A DNA stretch of 64,000 nt from Parachlamydia acanthamoebae. GTDB taxonomy: Bacteria; Chlamydiota; Chlamydiia; Chlamydiales; Parachlamydiaceae. This document shows, one piece after another, positions 26,208 through 35,249 of this stretch (its first letter is position 1; every line of letters starts with the position of its first letter). The stretch is taken from assembly GCF_000875975.1 (NCBI RefSeq), contig NZ_BAWW01000028.1:1-64000 (forward strand), read 5' to 3'. The notes under the pieces are model-generated. The model saw nothing but the letters and a program-made list of their open reading frames with translations, ran no database searches and was not told the origin of the DNA. Both the position numbers and the translations under genes were made by a program.

Positions 26208-28082
26208 ATGAATGAGATAATTCAAAACCTGGCTCAATTTATTACAGCATTAGAGGAAAAGAAATCGGTAGTCTGTCAAAACGGGTATTGGTATGTTGAA
26301 AGCTCCATAAAATCTTATTTTAGAAGATGGTTCGGATTTGATGTAAATAGAATTTTAACGATTGGAGAAACCTGGAGCCGATGCTTAGAAAATCTGGAGC
26401 ATATCCCTATCCAATTTTTTGCACCTCAAAAGGTAGACATCGAATTATACCTTAAGGGGACAGAGAGTGTTCTTTCCCTCTTGCTTCCTTATCTAAATGA
26501 AAAAATCTGTCATGTTCGCGCTCACATAAAATCTCAAGAAATCGCTTTGCGCTATCGATTAGAGGAAAAAAATGGAGGATGGAACCGTCTCCCAAAATCT
26601 CATGCTATCCCACCCTTCTTATTTCAAAAAGCTTTAGAATGGAAATTTTATCGTTCTACTGTTGTGGACAAAGAGCTGACGCATGATGAGATCAATCGAC
26701 TGGACGATGCCTGTCGATATCCTGCATTTATCAAGCACTTGCAAGTCGATTCTGATACATGTCTTTTCTTTTTGTCGTGGGTTTTACAAGATAAAAACGC
26801 CCCTGCTCTTTTCATCGAATTTCCCAAAATAGCCCGAAATTTACAAAATTGCGGTCTGTCACGTCGAATAGGGCGCGTCAATCCGAAATTATTACATATG
26901 CATAAAACTCCACTGGGTGAAAAAATTATAGCCCTGCGCATGGAAAAACAAGAAGTTAGTCTTCTAGATGAGCATAAAATCGTCTGTTTTAGGGGAAACT
27001 ATCGACTTTCCCTGCAAGAAATTTATAAAATTTTTGCTCAGAAAGATTTCGAAGTTGGAAATCTTGAAGTCCTAGCGGATGGGGTCGTCAATTGGAATGC
27101 TCACCAATTGGGGTGGTGGGATGCGGATTCCAATGAATTTAGACAAATTGCCTTAAGTGATCCCCTTTGGTGGCAAAAAATGCCTATTTTTGAGGTCATT
27201 TCTCTTAAAGAAGCTCAAAGAAGGTACAATCTTCGACTGGATCCAGAAGCCTGGAATGTAGCGGCTACTTCAACAAGGGAGGCGTTAAATTTGGACTTTG
27301 AGAATAGTCATGCCTTTCAAGAGATCGCGATTCCTATGCCCGGCAAAAAATTTGCGATTTATCCCTTAGGAAAATTTGCCACCCGCTTTCCTGCAAATTC
27401 TTGGGAGCGATTTACAATGCTCTGTCCGACAGTCACAGCCACCATAGCTTATCCCGATGAAAATGTATTTTACAATCACCGACAACATGCTTACTACTCT
27501 TTTGCGATTAAGCCCGAGCAAGGCATGAAGTTAATGGGATTTATTAAACAAGATATTGAAGTTTCTCGGGCTGGAAATATGGTTTATCAAATTGAATCGG
27601 ATAATTGCGCGTTATGGTCTCAAGGAAATTTAGAGCGACTTATAGGAAACGCGGTTCCGAATTTATATCGCATGCCTTTATTGAACACAGAGCCAGCTGG
27701 CTTGGTGGCCTATATTTTTAATGGAATCAAAAAGCTACCCAAATTTCTTCAGGTTTTTGTGTTGACACGTGCACATCTTTTCATGGGAGCCTGGAGAGGA
27801 AAGTGGATCTATGAGAAAGGAAAAAAAGTATGGAAATCGATGCGAAATCATTTTTTCTGGGAGACAGGAGAGGTCTATTTACCGGCATTTGTGCATCATC
27901 AGCAAGAAATTGGGGTTTTGAGCAGCGGGGTATCGCTTGTCCAACAATCGCATCGCATCATTAAAAAATGGTTCATGTTTCTTTTGATAAAAAGCTCTCT
28001 TTCAACACTATCACTTAATCCCCAAATGATTTTACTAAAAACAAAACGTTCCACAGGTTTCCCTCGTGATTCAACTTGTTAA
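26208..28082 (+). CDS. hypothetical protein, about 624 residues
   Basis: A large protein without recognised domain. It is rich in aromatic residues, with notable patches GWWDADSNEF, PLWWQKM and NGYWYVESS, and has no signal peptide. A moderately hydrophobic stretch near 505-535 (LVAYIFNGIKKLPKFLQVFVLTRAHLF) might touch a membrane. I start at ATG 26208, which has AGGGG five bases upstream. The final 40 residues (WFMFLLIKSSLSTLSLN...) look unlike the rest. Reading past the A6 run near 27964 in the -1 frame gives a tidier end (VHVSFDKKLSFNTIT, then stop), so a small indel there is possible. It forms one accessory block with the divergent tandem paralogues and the MORN gene. Confidence 0.65.
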   Translation: MNEIIQNLAQFITALEEKKSVVCQNGYWYVESSIKSYFRRWFGFDVNRILTIGETWSRCLENLEHIPIQFFAPQKVDIELYLKGTESVLSLLLPYLNEKICHVRAHIKSQEIALRYRLEEKNGGWNRLPKSHAIPPFLFQKALEWKFYRSTVVDKELTHDEINRLDDACRYPAFIKHLQVDSDTCLFFLSWVLQDKNAPALFIEFPKIARNLQNCGLSRRIGRVNPKLLHMHKTPLGEKIIALRMEKQEVSLLDEHKIVCFRGNYRLSLQEIYKIFAQKDFEVGNLEVLADGVVNWNAHQLGWWDADSNEFRQIALSDPLWWQKMPIFEVISLKEAQRRYNLRLDPEAWNVAATSTREALNLDFENSHAFQEIAIPMPGKKFAIYPLGKFATRFPANSWERFTMLCPTVTATIAYPDENVFYNHRQHAYYSFAIKPEQGMKLMGFIKQDIEVSRAGNMVYQIESDNCALWSQGNLERLIGNAVPNLYRMPLLNTEPAGLVAYIFNGIKKLPKFLQVFVLTRAHLFMGAWRGKWIYEKGKKVWKSMRNHFFWETGEVYLPAFVHHQQEIGVLSSGVSLVQQSHRIIKKWFMFLLIKSSLSTLSLNPQMILLKTKRSTGFPRDSTC

Positions 28083-28212
28083 AAAAAGACGATGACATTA
28101 ATGGGTTTCATATTTTTCATAAATAAGGAGTGTTTTGGTGTGTTTTATAATGAATAGTGAGATATAATTAACTTTTATTAATAATAATTAATTACTAATA
28201 GATGGAGTTTTT

Positions 28213-29151
28213 ATGAGTGTCTCACCTATTTCCGTTGGCTTTTTTGACAATTCATCCGCAATCCCAACATTTTACCCAGAAAAAAGTGCGGGCAAAAAGA
28301 CAAAACGGATCGTTTTTGAAGATTTTAATTATGCAACACATTATGTAGCTGTAAACAGTTTTAAAATATTTAAAGATAAGCCTAAAATCCGTTTTTGGGA
28401 GAGGGTCGTTGTATTAAACGTGAAGGACGTCGAGACAAATTCAACAGGATATGTAAAAGTCAATGAAGCAAGCCTTCGGAAAAGATTTGGAATATCTAAG
28501 AAAGAGTTCAAAGATGCAAAAAAACATGGATCAGATTTAACCGCATTCATTTCAAAAAAAATACAAGAAGCTAAAGCGGAATCTCTATCGGCTGGATATC
28601 AAGGAGAAAGAAACGAATGGGGGGAACGTCATGGGATTGGTCGGGATATAGCGGAAAGCTCATTCGGTTCATTGCAACCAAAATTATCTATATATGACGG
28701 TCACTTCAGAAATGACGAATTTCACGGTAAAGGAATCCTTCAAAAAATATTTTGGAGTGGCCGTGAGGAAATATTCGAAGGTGTATTTAAGAATGGGGAA
28801 TATAGCCATGGGACGTTAACCTACCCAAAAGCGGCAGGTAATGAAATAAAACAATACACAGGCCAATTCAAAGGAGAGCAGTTTCACGGAAAAGGAACTG
28901 TTACGTATTACAATGGTGATCAATACATCGGTGAGTTGAAGAAGAGTAAGTCGCATGGCAAGGGGGAATATATCACTAAAAATGGCTCTATGAAAGGTGT
29001 CTTTGAAAAAGGGCGACTGATTAAAGGTTTAAAAATTTATGCAGATGGGTCTAAAGAAAAGGGTGTCTTTAAAAAGGGCCGCCTAATTGAAGGTATAGAA
29101 ACTGAAGTGGATGGAGCGAAAATAAGGGTGCGACGAGAGACTAAGGTATAA
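28213..29151 (+). CDS. MORN-repeat protein
   Basis: A 312-residue protein whose C-terminal two thirds hold successive MORN motifs, with the typical Y-x-G-x-F/L...HGKG pattern: YDGHFRNDEFHGKG, YTGQFKGEQFHGKG and YIGELKKSKSHGKG, followed by two degenerate repeats (MKGVFEKGRLIKG, EKGVFKKGRLIEG). An upstream segment near 130 (YQGERNEWGERHGIG) is another copy. The first 120 residues show no known domain and have no signal peptide. MORN repeats are common in eukaryotes, where they bind membranes or serve as scaffolds, and are enriched in host-associated bacteria, so an effector role is plausible. The ribosome binding site is GGAG, eight bases before ATG. Confidence 0.85.
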   Translation: MSVSPISVGFFDNSSAIPTFYPEKSAGKKTKRIVFEDFNYATHYVAVNSFKIFKDKPKIRFWERVVVLNVKDVETNSTGYVKVNEASLRKRFGISKKEFKDAKKHGSDLTAFISKKIQEAKAESLSAGYQGERNEWGERHGIGRDIAESSFGSLQPKLSIYDGHFRNDEFHGKGILQKIFWSGREEIFEGVFKNGEYSHGTLTYPKAAGNEIKQYTGQFKGEQFHGKGTVTYYNGDQYIGELKKSKSHGKGEYITKNGSMKGVFEKGRLIKGLKIYADGSKEKGVFKKGRLIEGIETEVDGAKIRVRRETKV

Positions 29152-29188
29152 GAAGGAAAATCTTAGAGAATTGCATTCTTTTATTCAG

Positions 29189-29216
29189 TGTATGGCGATC
29201 TAGACGATTGCCACAC
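29189..29216. terminator. imperfect hairpin between convergent genes
   Basis: GTGTATGGCGATC and GATTGCCACACAC can pair over 13 positions with a G-T pair and a mismatch, separated by a few bases. It sits between the MORN gene and the converging methyltransferase. A second small stem (ACCAC/GTGGT) followed by TTTTTT lies immediately to the right. Weak evidence for a terminator pair. Confidence 0.4.
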
Positions 29217-29226
29217 ACCACCTTGA

Positions 29227-30381
29227 TTATGTGGTTTTTTCGCGGCGCTTTCGAAGAACTGTTGCGAAGAAACCATCCATTCTTCCTTCGTGAGGAATCG
29301 ATTGAAAAGTTTCGCCAACAATTTCCAAATCATACGTTTTCACAAAGTGATCAATCTGTTGTTGGTTTTCTTCGTTCAAAATACTGCAGGTTGCGTAGAC
29401 AATATGTCCTTCTGGTTTCATGTAACTTAGCGCTTTTTCAAAGATTGTGCGCTGCTGTCCTACAAGGCGCGTTAACATTTCCTCCGAAAACTTCCATTTC
29501 ATGTCAGGGTTTCGTCGCAGTGTGCCGATTCCGCTACAAGGAACATCAGCTAAAACCCAATCCATTTGCTTTTTAAGTTTTTTGAGTTTAGGCTCGTCGT
29601 CTGGATTTACAATTTGTGAGTTTTGGACACCAGCTCGACGCAATCTTTTTTTTGCTTCCAGCAAAATTTTCTTGCGGATATCATGTAAGAAAATCTGTCC
29701 CCTTTTCTCCATTTTTGGAGCAAAAGCGAGTGTTTTTCCTCCGGATCCTGAACAATAATCTAAGACTTGTTGCCCTGGTTCAACTTGCATAAGTTCGGAA
29801 ATTAATTGGCTTCCTTCGTCTTGAACTTCAAACAATCCTTGTCTGAATTCAGGTAATTCAAAAAAGTTAATCTTTTTATGGAAAACGATGCCGGTTGAAG
29901 AGCGGGAGCAAGCCGAGATTTGATATTTTTCGGACCACTGAGAAAGAAGTGTTTCTCGATCTGTTTTCAAAAGATTCACGCGCACTGTTGTCGGGGCGGG
30001 CGCATTACTTGCTAAGCAAATCTCTTGACCTTTTTCAATTCCATGACTTTTTAAGATCAAATCATAAAGATCTTTGGGAAATCCAAAGCGAATATGTTCG
30101 GGGATAGAGGTATCCTTAATTAAAGTTGGAATATCAAGCGTTTGATAGATTTCCCATTTCTTTTCCCAAGAAGCATTTTCTTCGCAGAAAAAGTCGATCA
30201 ACGTTATCCAGCGCATCATCCCATATATGGCTTCTGCTACAAAAGCACGATCCTTCGATCCCAAACTTTTACGTAGTTTGAAGTAGCGACTAATCACCAG
30301 ATCTAACGGGAGCTCTTGCTCCATACAAAAATCTAGTAAAGAAAAGAGGTGTCTAAGACGAAAAGGATTTGCAGAATACAT
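29227..30381 (-). CDS. RNA m5C methyltransferase, RsmB/NOL1/NOP2/Sun family
   Basis: It transfers a methyl group from S-adenosylmethionine to cytosine C5, most likely in 16S rRNA. The N-terminal third resembles the NusB-like domain of RsmB (SRYFKLRKSLGSKDRAFVAEA). The catalytic part shows the SAM site DYCSGSGGKTLAF, the catalytic-cysteine motifs ADVPCSGIGTLRRNPD and VYATCSILNEEN, and the PxPxxVRVN-type linker (APTTVRVNLLK). At 384 residues it is slightly shorter than E. coli RsmB. It is transcribed alone, convergent with the MORN gene. Confidence 0.92.
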   Translation of the reverse strand: MYSANPFRLRHLFSLLDFCMEQELPLDLVISRYFKLRKSLGSKDRAFVAEAIYGMMRWITLIDFFCEENASWEKKWEIYQTLDIPTLIKDTSIPEHIRFGFPKDLYDLILKSHGIEKGQEICLASNAPAPTTVRVNLLKTDRETLLSQWSEKYQISACSRSSTGIVFHKKINFFELPEFRQGLFEVQDEGSQLISELMQVEPGQQVLDYCSGSGGKTLAFAPKMEKRGQIFLHDIRKKILLEAKKRLRRAGVQNSQIVNPDDEPKLKKLKKQMDWVLADVPCSGIGTLRRNPDMKWKFSEEMLTRLVGQQRTIFEKALSYMKPEGHIVYATCSILNEENQQQIDHFVKTYDLEIVGETFQSIPHEGRMDGFFATVLRKRREKTT

Positions 30382-30545
30382 AAAATAAAAAGATTAAGAT
30401 TAAAAAGTTAAAATCATACTTCATTTTACAATCAATTGCAATCATTCACTCATTAAATAGCAAAAATATTCTGTACGACTTCAAAGAGTTGCAAAAAAAT
30501 ACTAAGTAGAATACATCTAAAAAAACATTGATATAGGAGGATTTA

Positions 30546-30983
30546 ATGAAAGCGTTATGTTCAATTAGCATGTTTTTAGCACGTTTGTGCTTAGCTGCCA
30601 TTTTTATCATTGCCGGTATTGGAAAAATTCTAGACTATGATTCCACATTGGCTTATATGGTCTCGAAAGGGATTCCAATGGCACCTTTTTTCTTGGTTCT
30701 TGCAGCTCTTTTGGAAGTCCTTGCGGGGATTTGCTTGGTGATTGGGTATAAAACCCGACTTGCAGCAGCTTTGTTGATGTTGTTTTTGATTCCGACAACA
30801 GGAATTTTCCATAATTTTTGGGATGTGGCAGAACCTGCGGCCCGGCAATTACAGATGACAATGTTTTTGAAAAATCTTGGGATATTTGGTGGCCTATGGT
30901 ATGTTCTATGTTGTGGTTCAGGAAGATATGGTTGTGATGCCGTATGCTGTTCACGGACTCCCGATTCCAAGATCGATTCATAA
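30546..30983 (+). CDS. DoxX family membrane protein
   Basis: A 145-residue integral membrane protein with four hydrophobic segments and the DoxX signature: RLCLAAIFIIAGIGKILD, KGIPMAPFFLVLAALLEVLAGICLVIGY, then AALLMLFLIPTTGIFHNFWD. Family members are linked to redox or sulfur metabolism in the inner membrane; the exact role is unknown. A perfect AGGAGG (30535-30540) lies five bases before the ATG. The C-terminus carries several cysteines (VLCCGSGRYGCDAVCC), unusual for so short a protein, which may bind metal or form disulfides. lnt follows 32 bases downstream. Confidence 0.88.
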   Translation: MKALCSISMFLARLCLAAIFIIAGIGKILDYDSTLAYMVSKGIPMAPFFLVLAALLEVLAGICLVIGYKTRLAAALLMLFLIPTTGIFHNFWDVAEPAARQLQMTMFLKNLGIFGGLWYVLCCGSGRYGCDAVCCSRTPDSKIDS

Positions 30984-31015
30984 GAAGAAAACAAAATAAT
31001 AGCGCGGAACTACTG

Positions 31016-32749
31016 ATGTCGACAGATTTGAATAAGCCATGGAGATGTGTTTTAGCTATTCTAGGGTTTTTTATCGTGGCTTTTGGCCAGCCAGCATGGA
31101 GCTCTTCCTTGGGTGCTTTTGCTGCTTTTCTTGGATATGCTTTAATAGGGCGTGTTGTGATTTCCTATTCTCGTCCACTATCTCGTTTTTGGGTGGCGGG
31201 GATCTGGTATTTTGCAGTGCAAATGGTCCAACTCTCCTGGTTTGTTTCGCATCCCTATGCGTATATTTATATTGTTTATGTCGGAGTGTCTTTGTTATTA
31301 GGGGCGCAATTCGGATTAGTGGGTATACTGATTACCCCCCGCCGATTGCGTTCCCTCATTGGGATTATTGCGATTCCTTCCGCGTGGGTGATTTTGGAAT
31401 GGTCTAGGTTATTTATCTTGTCGGGTTTTTCCTGGAATCCTTCAGGGCTTGTGCTTACGGGAAATGTCTTTTCTCTTCAATTAGCTTCATTTTGGGGCGT
31501 TTTTGGGCTTTCTTTTTGGGTATTACTTGTGAATTTATTGGGTCTCAGGGCGTGGTTACTTAAAGCTCGAGTTGCTTATGTGGTATGGATTTTGGCTGCT
31601 TTAATGCCCTATGTTTATGGTTATGTGCACGTTGTTTACCATGAATACTGGATGGAAGAAGAACATCGCTTGGCCTTAAATGAAAATAAAAGTCCCTATT
31701 TCTCTGCGATTTTGGTGCAACCTGCTTTTCCTGCTGAAGAGGCGTTTGATTTTGGGGATACCCGAGATTTTGTCTCTTTTGTAATGAGAGAGTGGAAACA
31801 TATTCTTAAAATTACCCAAAAGCACTCAGGAAAAACGGTTGATTTAATTGCTCTTCCGGAATTTATGGTTCCTTTTGGAACCTATACATTTGTTTATCCT
31901 TATGAAAAAGTGGCGAAAGCATTTGAAGACATTTTAGGGAAAGAAAGTTTAAATTTTCTTCCCCCTTTAGAATTGCCCTTTGCGGCTCAGTCATTAACAG
32001 ATGAAGGAATCCGTTGGTTTGTGAATAACGCGTTTTGGGCGCAGGGATTGAGTAACTATTTCAATAGCGACATGGTGATTGGATTAGAAGACGCGGAAGA
32101 TACACAAAATGGTCGAGAATATTATAGCGCAGCCCTGTTTTTTCATCCAATGCGCGAACTTTTTTCAGAAGAAAAATTTCGGCGAGCGGAGCGCTATGCT
32201 AAGCGTGTGCTTGTTCCCATGGGAGAATACATTCCTTTTAGCTTTTGCAGAGAGCTTGCGGCTCGTTACGGCGTAAACGGATCGTTTACAGGGGGACAAG
32301 AAGCCAAGATTTTGACGGGAAGTAAGCTTCCTTTTGGGGTTTGCATATGCTACGAAGAAACCTTTGGGCATCTGACGCGAGAAAATAGACAGTTGGGTGC
32401 AAATCTTTTAGTCAATTTAACAAGCGATGCCTGGTTCCCTTGTTCGCGTTTGCCGCAGCAACATTTCGATCATGCTAGATTACGAACGGTTGAAAATGGG
32501 GTGCCTTTAATCAGGGCATGCAATACGGGTGTAACTGGATCGATTGATAGCTTAGGGCGGTTAACAGCCAAGCTTGGAAATACTTTAGCAGAAACAGAGG
32601 AGTCTTCCGATTCGATTTTGGTGCATGTTCCTCTTTACCACTATCGCACATTATATACCTTGTTTGGTGATAAATTAATTATCGGATTTTGTTTTTTGGG
32701 ATTGTTCGGCTTTGGTATTTATGAATATAAACATCGTAGGCGCCCTTGA
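31016..32749 (+). CDS. lnt: apolipoprotein N-acyltransferase
   Basis: It adds the third acyl chain to the N-terminal cysteine of lipoproteins in the inner membrane. The N-terminal third has about six membrane helices (ILGFFIVAFGQPAW onward); the rest is a nitrilase-type domain facing the periplasm. The Glu-Lys-Cys triad is visible: E282 in ALPEFMVPFG, K396 in AKRVLVPMGEYIPF and C445 in GVCICYEETFG. I start at ATG 31016 (577 residues), because the longer frame from 30944 would overlap doxX and adds a charged, non-hydrophobic N-terminus. lnt ahead of lpxC is also the chlamydial order (CT534-CT533). Confidence 0.93.
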   Translation: MSTDLNKPWRCVLAILGFFIVAFGQPAWSSSLGAFAAFLGYALIGRVVISYSRPLSRFWVAGIWYFAVQMVQLSWFVSHPYAYIYIVYVGVSLLLGAQFGLVGILITPRRLRSLIGIIAIPSAWVILEWSRLFILSGFSWNPSGLVLTGNVFSLQLASFWGVFGLSFWVLLVNLLGLRAWLLKARVAYVVWILAALMPYVYGYVHVVYHEYWMEEEHRLALNENKSPYFSAILVQPAFPAEEAFDFGDTRDFVSFVMREWKHILKITQKHSGKTVDLIALPEFMVPFGTYTFVYPYEKVAKAFEDILGKESLNFLPPLELPFAAQSLTDEGIRWFVNNAFWAQGLSNYFNSDMVIGLEDAEDTQNGREYYSAALFFHPMRELFSEEKFRRAERYAKRVLVPMGEYIPFSFCRELAARYGVNGSFTGGQEAKILTGSKLPFGVCICYEETFGHLTRENRQLGANLLVNLTSDAWFPCSRLPQQHFDHARLRTVENGVPLIRACNTGVTGSIDSLGRLTAKLGNTLAETEESSDSILVHVPLYHYRTLYTLFGDKLIIGFCFLGLFGFGIYEYKHRRRP

Positions 32750-32885
32750 AAACCAATGATTAATTTCAGTAATAGCACAAAACCAAAATCTTCACGATTT
32801 TCCCTTGATAAAAACAAAAGGCTTTAATTATTCTAACTTGCATCATCACGAAATAGATCAATATTAATGAGCAGGTTCGACAACT

Positions 32886-33770
32886 GTGAATGCCTTCAAT
32901 TCCAGCCTAGAAAAAACATGTAGGAGACAGCGCACGCTTAAAAAAAGCGTTTCGTTTTCTGGTATCGGGATTCACACGGGAAGAGGGGTTTCCCTCAAAT
33001 TTTGTCCAGCCAAGGAGGGTACGGGAATTGTCTTTAAACGAGTCGATCTTCCCAGCCAGCCTCTTATTCCTGCCACTGTTGAATATGTGTGCGAAACTAA
33101 CCGCAGCACCACATTAGGGATTGGGTCCGTAAGGATTCATACCGTTGAACACGTCTTGGCAGCCATTCGTGCTTATGAAATCTCCAATTTATGCATTGAG
33201 ATTACTAGCATTGAGCCTCCTGTCGGAAATGGAAGCTCGGATGTTTTTGTCGAAATGATCGAAGAGGCAGGGATCGAAGAGCAGGACGGAATTATTCCGG
33301 TCGTGAAAATTCAAGAGCCTGTTTATTGGTCCGAGGGAGACATTCACTTGGTTGCTCTCCCCGCAGATGAATATCGCATTAGTTACACACTTAGTTATCC
33401 AACCCCAAGTATTCTGCAAGCACAATTTCACTCTTTGTCAGTAACAGCAGAAAGTTTTAAAAATGAGCTTGCTCCTTGTCGCACATTTTCTCTTTACCAA
33501 GAGGTTTCTGTACTGATGGATAAAGGTTTGATTCAAGGCGCGAGTTTAAACAATGGAGTCACCATTAAAGATGGAGCTATTTTAAGTAAGGGGGGATTGT
33601 TCTTCCCTAATGAAATGGTTCGGCATAAAATATTGGATATGATTGGTGATTTTTCTCTTGTCGGGTTTGACTTTTTGGCGCATGTTATAGCTATTCGCTC
33701 AGGACATGCCTCTAATTTTGCCTTCGCGAAAAAGCTCTTACATTCTATTACAACGGAGAGATGTTCATGA
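32886..33770 (+). CDS. lpxC: UDP-3-O-acyl-N-acetylglucosamine deacetylase
   Basis: The zinc hydrolase of the committed step of lipid A synthesis, 294 residues. The metal ligands are in place: H89 in HTVEHVLAAI, and H247 and D251 in RHKILDMIGDFSL. The catalytic H274 is in RSGHASNFAFA, and the N-terminal signature is KKSVSFSGIGIHTG. Translation starts at GTG 32886; the ATG at 32867 is out of frame. It heads the lpxC-fabZ-lpxA-fmt run and overlaps fabZ by four bases. The gene order is that of CT533-CT530 in C. trachomatis. Confidence 0.96.
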   Translation: MNAFNSSLEKTCRRQRTLKKSVSFSGIGIHTGRGVSLKFCPAKEGTGIVFKRVDLPSQPLIPATVEYVCETNRSTTLGIGSVRIHTVEHVLAAIRAYEISNLCIEITSIEPPVGNGSSDVFVEMIEEAGIEEQDGIIPVVKIQEPVYWSEGDIHLVALPADEYRISYTLSYPTPSILQAQFHSLSVTAESFKNELAPCRTFSLYQEVSVLMDKGLIQGASLNNGVTIKDGAILSKGGLFFPNEMVRHKILDMIGDFSLVGFDFLAHVIAIRSGHASNFAFAKKLLHSITTERCS

Positions 33771-34240
33771 CTCCTGACTTTAGCGAAATGCCCGCGGTCT
33801 TTGATATTAAAGAGATTCTTAAAATCTTGCCCCATCGCTATCCCTTTTTGTTGGTTGACAGAATTGTTGAAATGGATTTAGAAAAGGGGTATATTTTAGG
33901 CCAAAAAAACATCACCTTTAATGAATCTTTTTTTCAAGGCCATTTTCCGGGTGCACCGATTATGCCCGGAGTGTTAATTCTTGAAGCTCTTGCGCAAGCA
34001 GGGGGAATTTTAGTGTATTTAAAAGGAGAAAGCGAGGTTGAAAAAATCGCTGTTCTTATGAACGTGAATCAAGCGAAATTTCGCAGTCCTGTGCGTCCAG
34101 GAGATGTCCTTTTTCTGAAAGGAGAGGGGCAACATTTTAGTAAAAAAGGTGGGAAAATCAAGGCAACAGCTTATGTCAATAATAAGGTCGCTGTTGAAGC
34201 TGAAATTGGTTTTGCTTTAGTTCCCAAAAGCCAAATTTAA
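33767..34240 (+). CDS. fabZ: 3-hydroxyacyl-ACP dehydratase FabZ
   Basis: It dehydrates 3-hydroxyacyl-ACP during fatty acid elongation and supplies acyl chains to membrane lipids and lipid A. The hot-dog fold motifs are clear: LPHRYPFLLVDRI, then FFQGHFPGAPIMPGVLILEALAQ with the catalytic histidine and glutamate. I take ATG 33767 (157 residues), where ATGA overlaps the lpxC stop and GGAGAG lies six bases upstream, over the in-frame ATG 33761. Its placement between lpxC and lpxA links fatty acid and lipid A synthesis. Confidence 0.95.
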   Translation: MTPDFSEMPAVFDIKEILKILPHRYPFLLVDRIVEMDLEKGYILGQKNITFNESFFQGHFPGAPIMPGVLILEALAQAGGILVYLKGESEVEKIAVLMNVNQAKFRSPVRPGDVLFLKGEGQHFSKKGGKIKATAYVNNKVAVEAEIGFALVPKSQI

Positions 34241-34290
34241 AAGTTATAAAATTATTGTTATTAAAACTACAGACTGAGATTTCATAAAGC

Positions 34291-35145
34291 ATGAGTCAAT
34301 CTAAAATCCACCCAGCAGCCATTATAGAGCCAGGGGCAGTTATTGGTAAAAACGTTACAATAGAGCCTTTTGCAGTTATAAAAAGCACGGTCACCCTAGA
34401 AGATGATGTGGTGATTATGTCGGGTGCCTACATCGAAGGAAATACCACGATTGGAGCTGGGACCAAAATTTATCCCTATGCAAGCATTGGGACCAAGACG
34501 CAGGACCTCAAGTTTCGAGGAGAAAAAACCTTCGTAAAGATTGGGAAAAACTGTGAAATTCGTGAATTTGTAACGATTAATTCGTCTTGCCAAGAGAATT
34601 CCGTTGTTGAGGTTGGCGATGAATGCCTAATTATGGCCTATTGTCATATTGCTCACAACTGCGTTTTAGGGAAAAGAGTTATTATGAGCAATAATGCTAC
34701 TCTTGCAGGGCATGTGATTTTAGAGGATTATGCCATTGTGGCGGGGTTTACCCCGATCCACCAATTTGTCAGAATTGGGGCCTATGCAATGGTGGGTGGA
34801 ATGAGTCGTGTTACCCATGATATCCCTCCTTATACAATTGGCGCTGGAATACCATTTAAGTTTGGTGGGTTAAACCTTGTGGGTCTCAAAAGGCATGGGT
34901 TCCAACTCAATACACGTCGTGAATTAAGTAAGGCTTTTAAGCTAACATATCGCTCTAAACTTCGTCTGGAAGAGGCTTTAGATCTGATTGAGCAGGAATT
35001 GGAATCTTTGCCTGAAGTCCAGCATTGGATTGACTTTTGCAGAAGTTCTAAAAGAGGCTTAATGGGGCTGCAAGGAATCTCCAATTCAGAAGAATTTGAG
35101 GAAGAGGAAGAAGAGGAAGAAGTTTCTGAGCTCGTTTCTAAATAA
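34291..35145 (+). CDS. lpxA: acyl-ACP-UDP-N-acetylglucosamine O-acyltransferase
   Basis: The first enzyme of lipid A synthesis, a trimer of left-handed parallel beta helices. Hexapeptide repeats run from residue 3 to about 190 (IHPAAIIEPGAVIGKNV, VIMSGAYIEGNTTIG and so on). The catalytic histidine lies in IAHNCVLGKRV, followed by the usual helical C-terminal domain. The 284 residues exceed the roughly 262 of E. coli because of a glutamate-rich tail (eight consecutive Glu within the last 20 residues), for which I know no function. It stands 50 bases behind fabZ. Confidence 0.96.
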   Translation: MSQSKIHPAAIIEPGAVIGKNVTIEPFAVIKSTVTLEDDVVIMSGAYIEGNTTIGAGTKIYPYASIGTKTQDLKFRGEKTFVKIGKNCEIREFVTINSSCQENSVVEVGDECLIMAYCHIAHNCVLGKRVIMSNNATLAGHVILEDYAIVAGFTPIHQFVRIGAYAMVGGMSRVTHDIPPYTIGAGIPFKFGGLNLVGLKRHGFQLNTRRELSKAFKLTYRSKLRLEEALDLIEQELESLPEVQHWIDFCRSSKRGLMGLQGISNSEEFEEEEEEEEVSELVSK

Positions 35146-35249
35146 GTCACAGTCTCACACGATACACGGGAAATCAAGCGCAGAATTTGCATCGTTCTGC
35201 TGCTTTTCTGATATATATCTAGTCATTTTACAATTTAAGGGTGCCTGTT

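Noticed and set aside
30607-30994. Three overlapping minus-strand frames opposite doxX
   Set aside because: All are complements of a well-supported DoxX gene with a perfect AGGAGG site; none has a ribosome binding site or recognisable motif.
30944-31015. An N-terminal extension of Lnt upstream of 31016
   Set aside because: It would overlap doxX and adds a charged sequence in front of the first membrane helix; ATG 31016 is adequate.
32805-32833. TTGATA-17-TTATTC as lpxC promoter
   Set aside because: The -10 part matches the consensus too poorly.
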